A DNA stretch of 36,875 bases from Thermoplasmatota archaeon (lineage in GTDB: Archaea > Thermoplasmatota > E2 > UBA202 > JdFR-43). How positions within the stretch are numbered: position 1 is the first letter of the stretch; every line of letters begins with the position of its first letter. The position numbers and the translations under genes are program-made. Positions 31,631-36,875 of the stretch are shown piece after piece. The stretch covers positions 1 through 36,875 of the forward strand of contig JAPDJQ010000023.1 in NCBI GenBank assembly GCA_029259015.1, in the 5' to 3' direction. Below the pieces are notes generated by a model. That model made no database searches, had not been told where the DNA came from, and saw only the letters and a program-made list of their open reading frames with translations.

Positions 31631-31885
31631 ATGCTGAAGGCTAAAATTGAGATAAGGTTGAAGAAAGGAGTGGTCGATCCAGAAGGAAAAAATATTGCAA
31701 AGGCGTTGAACTTACTGCATTTTAAGGAGGTAAAGGAAGTAAAAGTTGCCAAAATAATTGAAATTTTTCTTGAAGGAAATGATGTTGAAAAAGCTAGGGA
31801 AAGAGCAGAGGAGATGTGCAAAAAGTTGCTTGCAAACCCTGTCATTAATGAATATACCATTTCGATAGAACATGTCCATGGATAA
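31631..31885 (+). CDS. purS: Phosphoribosylformylglycinamidine synthase subunit PurS
   Basis: AKIEIRLKKGVVDPEGKNIAKALNLLHFKEVKEVKVAKIIEIFLEG...MCKKLLANPVINEYTI. Confidence 0.93.
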   Translation: MLKAKIEIRLKKGVVDPEGKNIAKALNLLHFKEVKEVKVAKIIEIFLEGNDVEKARERAEEMCKKLLANPVINEYTISIEHVHG

Positions 31886-34199
31886 TTTATTCATAAAGGA
31901 TGGATACGTGTACAGAATAAATTTACTGGATGCAAATGATGAGCAGTTAATAGAAATAAGCAAAACAATGGGTCTCGCCTTAAATTTGCAGGAAATGAAA
32001 AAAATAAAGGACTATTTTAGCAGAAAAGGTAGAAATCCCTCTGATTTGGAACTTGAAGCTTTAGCTCAGTCATGGAGTGAACATTGCTGCTATAAATCCT
32101 CAAAATACTATCTGAGACAGTATGTTTATAATATAGCAAAAGATAAAATTATTGCCAGAGAGGATGCTGGAGTGCTGGAATTTGACGATGAGCATTACTA
32201 TGTTGTCGCTTTGGAAAGCCATAATCATCCTTCTGCCATTGAACCATATGGAGGGGCTGCTACTGGTATTGGGGGCATATTAAGAGATGTGCTTTGTATG
32301 GGGGCACAGCCAATAGCATTGATAGATCCTTTATTCTTCGGAAGCCTGGATACAAGATATGAAGAATTACCAAAAGGTGTGAAGCATCCTCGCTATTTAT
32401 TCAAGAGAGTTGTTGAGGGAATAAGGGATTATGGTAACAGGGTTGGAATACCTACAGTTGCAGGCCAAGTATATTTTCATGAAAGTTATACAGGAAATTG
32501 CCTCGTGAATGTTGGATGCATAGGTATTGTTAAGAAAGATAAACTGGCTCATAGCCGCGTTAAAAAGCCAGGCGACATATATGTCTATGCAGGTGGTAAA
32601 ACAGGAAGAGACGGAATACACGGCGTAACTTTTGCATCTGAAGAGTTAAGAGAAGAATCTGAGGAGAAATCAATAACTGCTGTACAGCTTGGTGATCCAA
32701 TAACGAAAGAACCTCTTATCCATGCTTGCCTTGAATGCAATGAGAAAGGACTTGTGGAAGGAATGAAGGACATGGGAGGCGGCGGGCTATCGTGTGTGTG
32801 CAGCGAGATTGCATATGAGGGAGGATATGGAGCAGAAGTTTATCTGGATAAGGTGCCGCTGAGAGAAGCAGATATGGAGCCATGGGAAATATGGGTTTCT
32901 GAAAGTCAGGAAAGAATGCTGCTCGTTGTTAAAGAGGAAAATCTGGAGGAAGTGCTGAGAATATTTGAAAAATGGGATGTGGAGGCAGTTCCAATTGGAA
33001 GAGTCATTGAAGAGCCATTCATAAAGGTGTATTACAGGGGACAGCTTGTTGGAGAGCTTGATCTATTATTCCAGATTGGTGCTGTGGAATATGCAAGGGA
33101 GTGGAAAAAGCCCGAAATAAAGGAGAAAGAAGATGTAGAATTTGAAATGCCCGACTTGCAGGAAGCATTAATGAAGATTTTGTCCTCATCCAATGTTTGT
33201 AGCAGAGAATGGGTAATAAGGCAATATGATTTTGAGGTGAGGGGAGCGACGGTTTTAAAGCCTCTTCATGGCAATATAGGAATGCAAAGCCACTCAGATG
33301 CTGCTGTTATTAAGCCTTTAGAGGAATCATGGAAAGGTATTGCAGTCACGGCAGATGTTAATCCATATTATACAAGCCTCAACCCTTATTGGGGAACATG
33401 CGCCGCCGTGGATGAAGCATGTCGTAATCTCGCTGCCTCTGGAGCAAGGGTGGATGCATTTGTTGATTGCCTCAATTTTGGCAATCCTGAAAAGCCAGAG
33501 AGAATGGGAGAATTTGTTGAAAGTATGAAAGCATTACACGACATGGCTTCTGTATTGAACGTTCCTTTTGCATCGGGCAATGTAAGTTTCTATAATGAAA
33601 GCATGGCTGGAAGCGTGGCTCCCACGCCAACCATAATGGCAGTTGGAATTGTGGAAGATGTAAGAAAGTGTGCAACCATCAATTTTAAAGAGGAGGGCAA
33701 TCCAATTTATATAATTGGTGAGACAAAAAAAGAGATGGGAGGGAGCGAATATTATCAGTATTTAGGCATTAACGCTGGCATAGTGCCGAGAAGCGATGCC
33801 CATTTACTTAAGAAAAGTATCGAAAAAGTCATAAGGGCAATTGAAAATGGTGTAATAATTTCATGTCATGACATATCCAATGGCGGGCTAGGCGTTGCTC
33901 TTGCGGAGATGGTTATTGCCGGGAAAGGAGCGGAAATTTGTTTGTATTCGCTGCCAGATTTGAGAACCGACTTTAAAATATTTTCAGAGAGCAATACGAG
34001 ATGGGTGGCAGAAGTTAAAAAGGAAAAGGAGGAAGAGTTCAAACAAATTTTTGAGGGGCTAAAGATATATAGGATAGGATATGTGAAAGGAGAGGGGCTT
34101 ATAATATATGATGGAGATGAAATGAAAAAGTACGTGGATTTGGACAAAGAAGAATTATATCAGGCATGGAACAGCAAGTTATGGGAAGAGATGGGATAG
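31872..34199 (+). CDS. purL: Phosphoribosylformylglycinamidine synthase subunit PurL
   Basis: LAQSWSEHCCYKSSK, ALESHNHPSAIEPYGGAATGIGGILRDV, SCHDISNGGLGVALAEM; 14-nt overlap with purS. Confidence 0.96.
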   Translation: MSMDNLFIKDGYVYRINLLDANDEQLIEISKTMGLALNLQEMKKIKDYFSRKGRNPSDLELEALAQSWSEHCCYKSSKYYLRQYVYNIAKDKIIAREDAGVLEFDDEHYYVVALESHNHPSAIEPYGGAATGIGGILRDVLCMGAQPIALIDPLFFGSLDTRYEELPKGVKHPRYLFKRVVEGIRDYGNRVGIPTVAGQVYFHESYTGNCLVNVGCIGIVKKDKLAHSRVKKPGDIYVYAGGKTGRDGIHGVTFASEELREESEEKSITAVQLGDPITKEPLIHACLECNEKGLVEGMKDMGGGGLSCVCSEIAYEGGYGAEVYLDKVPLREADMEPWEIWVSESQERMLLVVKEENLEEVLRIFEKWDVEAVPIGRVIEEPFIKVYYRGQLVGELDLLFQIGAVEYAREWKKPEIKEKEDVEFEMPDLQEALMKILSSSNVCSREWVIRQYDFEVRGATVLKPLHGNIGMQSHSDAAVIKPLEESWKGIAVTADVNPYYTSLNPYWGTCAAVDEACRNLAASGARVDAFVDCLNFGNPEKPERMGEFVESMKALHDMASVLNVPFASGNVSFYNESMAGSVAPTPTIMAVGIVEDVRKCATINFKEEGNPIYIIGETKKEMGGSEYYQYLGINAGIVPRSDAHLLKKSIEKVIRAIENGVIISCHDISNGGLGVALAEMVIAGKGAEICLYSLPDLRTDFKIFSESNTRWVAEVKKEKEEEFKQIFEGLKIYRIGYVKGEGLIIYDGDEMKKYVDLDKEELYQAWNSKLWEEMG

Positions 34200-34238
34200 A
34201 CCTCTAAAATATATATAGATGGACTAGCATTTTATTGC

Positions 34239-35453
34239 ATGAAACTTAAAATTATTATTGTTTGTCTCGCTGCTACAATGCTCTTAATGCCTTTGCCATC
34301 TCACGGAAAAAATGAGGGAATAAATGGAATTCTTGATGAAATAACAGAAGAGCTACTCAGGGAGTATATTCAAACTTTACAGGATTTTGGGCCACGTGTT
34401 ACAGAAAGTGAAGCCTGCAGACAGGCTGCTGAATACATTATTTCGCAATTTGAGGAATATGGGCTTGTGGTTAGAGAGGATAACTGGACGTATCACGGCT
34501 ACGAAGATATAAACATAGAAGCAACAATTCCTGGACAGAATGAGTCAAGCGATGAAATATACATTGTCTGTGCCCACTATGATAGTGTGCCGGGCTCACC
34601 AGGAGCAGATGATAATGGTTCTGGCACAGCTGCGGTGCTGGCGGCGGCGAAAGTTCTGAGCAAATATAGATTTGAGCATACCATTCGCTTTGTTACTTTT
34701 TCTGGAGAAGAAGAAGGATTGCTTGGCTCGAGAGAATATGCAAAGGAGGCACATGAAAATGGAGATAATATTGTTGCTGTTTTAAATGCAGATATGATTG
34801 GATATACAAGGACAAATGATGGGAGAACGCGCGTGGTAATAGAAGAAACAGGACATTCTTCATGGATTACAAACCTTTCAATAAATATGAGCATGGAATA
34901 TGCAGATGAGATTGGATTGCAAGTAGTTAGATGGCCTTCATATCCGTACAGTGACCATGCTTCATTCCTTGAATATGGTTATGATGCTGTCTTTTTCTTT
35001 GAATACGAGTTCAATGACTACTATCACTCTTCGGATGATACAGTTGATAAAATGGATTTAGATTATGCAGCACGTGTTACAAAATTAATCGTGGCAACAC
35101 TTGTTGAGCTTGCTGGATTAGAGGAAGGAGATTATGAAAACCCTGTGGTTAAAATAGAAAAGCCTCAAGGGCATCTCTATATAAACAATAGAGAGATTTT
35201 CCCTTTGCCATTTGGTGCGACGGTTGTAATTGGAGGAATAGAGATTGAGGCATATGCCTTTGATAATGAAAGTGGAATAGATAGTGTGGAATTCTATATA
35301 GATGGGGAATTGAAGGCAGTTGATAGCGCGGCACCATATACATATGAATGGGATGAAAGAGCCATGTTTTTACATGAGATGGGGGTAAAGGCATATGATA
35401 AGGCAGGAAATGAGGAATATGATGCAGTAAAGATGTGGATATTCAATATTTAA
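34239..35453 (+). CDS. Secreted M28-family zinc peptidase with C-terminal Ig-like domain
   Basis: Signal peptide; YIVCAHYDSVPGSPGADDNGSGTAAVLAAAKVL, FSGEEEGLLGSREYAKEA, SDHASFLEYG; C-terminal VEFYIDGELKAVDSAAPYTYEWD. Confidence 0.9.
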   Translation: MKLKIIIVCLAATMLLMPLPSHGKNEGINGILDEITEELLREYIQTLQDFGPRVTESEACRQAAEYIISQFEEYGLVVREDNWTYHGYEDINIEATIPGQNESSDEIYIVCAHYDSVPGSPGADDNGSGTAAVLAAAKVLSKYRFEHTIRFVTFSGEEEGLLGSREYAKEAHENGDNIVAVLNADMIGYTRTNDGRTRVVIEETGHSSWITNLSINMSMEYADEIGLQVVRWPSYPYSDHASFLEYGYDAVFFFEYEFNDYYHSSDDTVDKMDLDYAARVTKLIVATLVELAGLEEGDYENPVVKIEKPQGHLYINNREIFPLPFGATVVIGGIEIEAYAFDNESGIDSVEFYIDGELKAVDSAAPYTYEWDERAMFLHEMGVKAYDKAGNEEYDAVKMWIFNI

Positions 35454-35569
35454 GCAGAAGCTATAGATTTAAAGCTTAAAAATGAAAAAGCCGACTCCGT
35501 TAGATTTCCTCTTCCTCCTATTTTCATCTCTTACCACAAGATTTTTAAACAATTGTTAATTTAATTCCT

Positions 35570-36043
35570 ATGAAGATAAAAGTGCTATTGGTGGCTTTGC
35601 TGCTTTTGTTCGCTTTTCCAATATATGAGAGAAGTGATGGGAAAGTTACGGCAAGGCAGCAGCAGGGAGACATTATAAATGTGACTGTCGAGGAAGTATG
35701 GGAAATGCTGCAGAATGAAGAAGACGGGAAACAGATTCCTGTTGATGTAAGAACCCCAGCTGAATATTTTGCTGAAAGAATTGCCACCCCTCATCTCTAT
35801 GATAAGCCAATTTTATATCCACTGCAATTGATAGAGATACCGATTTTTGCAAAAATTTTCATTATTTTATTCAATGGCAAGGAAGTAATTTTATACTGCA
35901 GAACAGCTCATCGTAGCTACATTGCTGCGCAAATTTTGATAGACGCAGGCTGGGAAGGCAAACTATACAATATGGTAGGAGGAATAACAGCTTGGAAAGC
36001 AGCAGGATTACCAACTGTAAAAGGATTTGGATTTGGAAGATAA
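35570..36043 (+). CDS. Secreted rhodanese-like domain protein
   Basis: Signal peptide MKIKVLLVALLLLFAFPI; PVDVRTPAEY; active-site loop CRTAHRS; GGITAWKAAGLP. Confidence 0.88.
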   Translation: MKIKVLLVALLLLFAFPIYERSDGKVTARQQQGDIINVTVEEVWEMLQNEEDGKQIPVDVRTPAEYFAERIATPHLYDKPILYPLQLIEIPIFAKIFIILFNGKEVILYCRTAHRSYIAAQILIDAGWEGKLYNMVGGITAWKAAGLPTVKGFGFGR

Positions 36044-36081
36044 CCTAGTTAAATTTATATGCGGCATATCTTTCACCCCTA

Positions 36082-36875
36082 ATGCCTGATTTGGAAAAAG
36101 ACCTTGTCAAAAATAAAATAGGCTTTGTTGCAGGCATATTCCTATTTTTCTTTTTCATTTTTATTCCTATTGGTATAGATGAATCAGTTAGAAAAGCGCT
36201 TGCAGTATTATTGTTATGTGCAGTATGGTGGGGAACAGAAGCTATACCAATCTATGCTACTGCTTTACTTCCTGGCATTTTGCTGCCATTGCTTGATATT
36301 CTGCCTTTGCAGGAAGCATTGAATCAGTATGCTCATCGAGTAATATTTCTCTTTTTTGGAGGTTTTTTAATTGCAAGGGCAATGATTAAATGGGGCTTAG
36401 ATAAAAGGATTGCCATCATTATCCTTTCAAAAGGAGGCAAAAATTCGAATATTTTAATTCTTTACTTTATGATTGTAACTGCATTTCTCTCCGCTTTTAT
36501 ATCAAATACAGCCACCACAGCCATGATGCTACCTATTGGTATGGCTGTTTTACTTAATATAAAGATTAAGGAAAGGGCAAATTATGGCCGCGTATTAATG
36601 CTTGCCATTGCATATGCTGCCACTATAGGAGGAATGGCAACGCTTGTTGGTACACCTCCCAATGCAATATTTGCAGGTTTTTCAGAAAGCTTGTTAGGAA
36701 AAGAAATAACATTTTTTGAATGGCTTAAAATTGGCTTACCTTTTTCCCTAATAATGCTTCCTCTGACATGGCAGTTTTTACTTCGAAGATATAAGCCAGA
36801 AATTGTGGAAATTAAAGAAAAAGGAGTGATTGAAGAAGAAAAAATAAAGCTTGGTGGGCTTAAGAGAGAAGAAAA
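36082..36875 (+). CDS. SLC13/DASS-type anion:sodium symporter, N-terminal part; truncated by window end
   Basis: Hand translation from ATG 36082: MPDLEKDLVKNKIGFVAGIFLFFFF...AVWWGTEAIPIYATALLPGILLPLL...AFISNTATTAMMLPI...LVGTPPNAIFAGF; open to window end, absent from ORF track. Confidence 0.9.
   Translation, partial: MPDLEKDLVKNKIGFVAGIFLFFFFIFIPIGIDESVRKALAVLLLCAVWWGTEAIPIYATALLPGILLPLLDILPLQEALNQYAHRVIFLFFGGFLIARAMIKWGLDKRIAIIILSKGGKNSNILILYFMIVTAFLSAFISNTATTAMMLPIGMAVLLNIKIKERANYGRVLMLAIAYAATIGGMATLVGTPPNAIFAGFSESLLGKEITFFEWLKIGLPFSLIMLPLTWQFLLRRYKPEIVEIKEKGVIEEEKIKLGGLKREE

Noticed and set aside
35454-35569. Small ORF MKKPTPLDFLFLLFSSLTTRFLNNC
   Set aside because: Too short, no conservation evidence, overlaps the presumed promoter of the rhodanese gene.

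Overview
This 36.9 kb window looks like AT-rich archaeal chromosome. The gene content suggests a Thermoplasmatota-like euryarchaeon; that is an inference from rpoH, an unsplit rpoB, and split rpoA1/rpoA2, not a phylogeny. The core of the window is an RNA polymerase operon on the minus strand (rpoH-rpoB-rpoA1-rpoA2-rpl30e-nusA). There is also a translation/ribosome-biogenesis cluster (aIF1A, Rio1 kinase, KH-domain Dim2-like), Nop5, PyrD, PurS/PurL, malic enzyme, a Sec61-beta gene missed by the ORF track, and several secreted or membrane-anchored proteins (PKD, PLD, BNR/sialidase-like, M28, rhodanese). A rhomboid and a presenilin-like protease lie tail to tail. Two tRNA genes are visible. tRNA-Arg(TCT) is ordinary. 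tRNA-Lys(TTT) appears to carry a 30-nt intron inside the T-loop (59/60). The other strong non-coding signal is a GC-rich intergenic island at about 8991-9082. It has a four-run G-quadruplex motif and mutually exclusive hairpins arranged like an attenuator or regulatory RNA. Further observations include a perfect 20-bp palindrome at 30412-30431, a GIN substitution in a GPN-loop GTPase, an N-terminal HhH-like/Lys-rich extension on RpoA'', and an apparently internally deleted flavodoxin. No CRISPR array, insertion sequence, rRNA or obvious defence island was seen.
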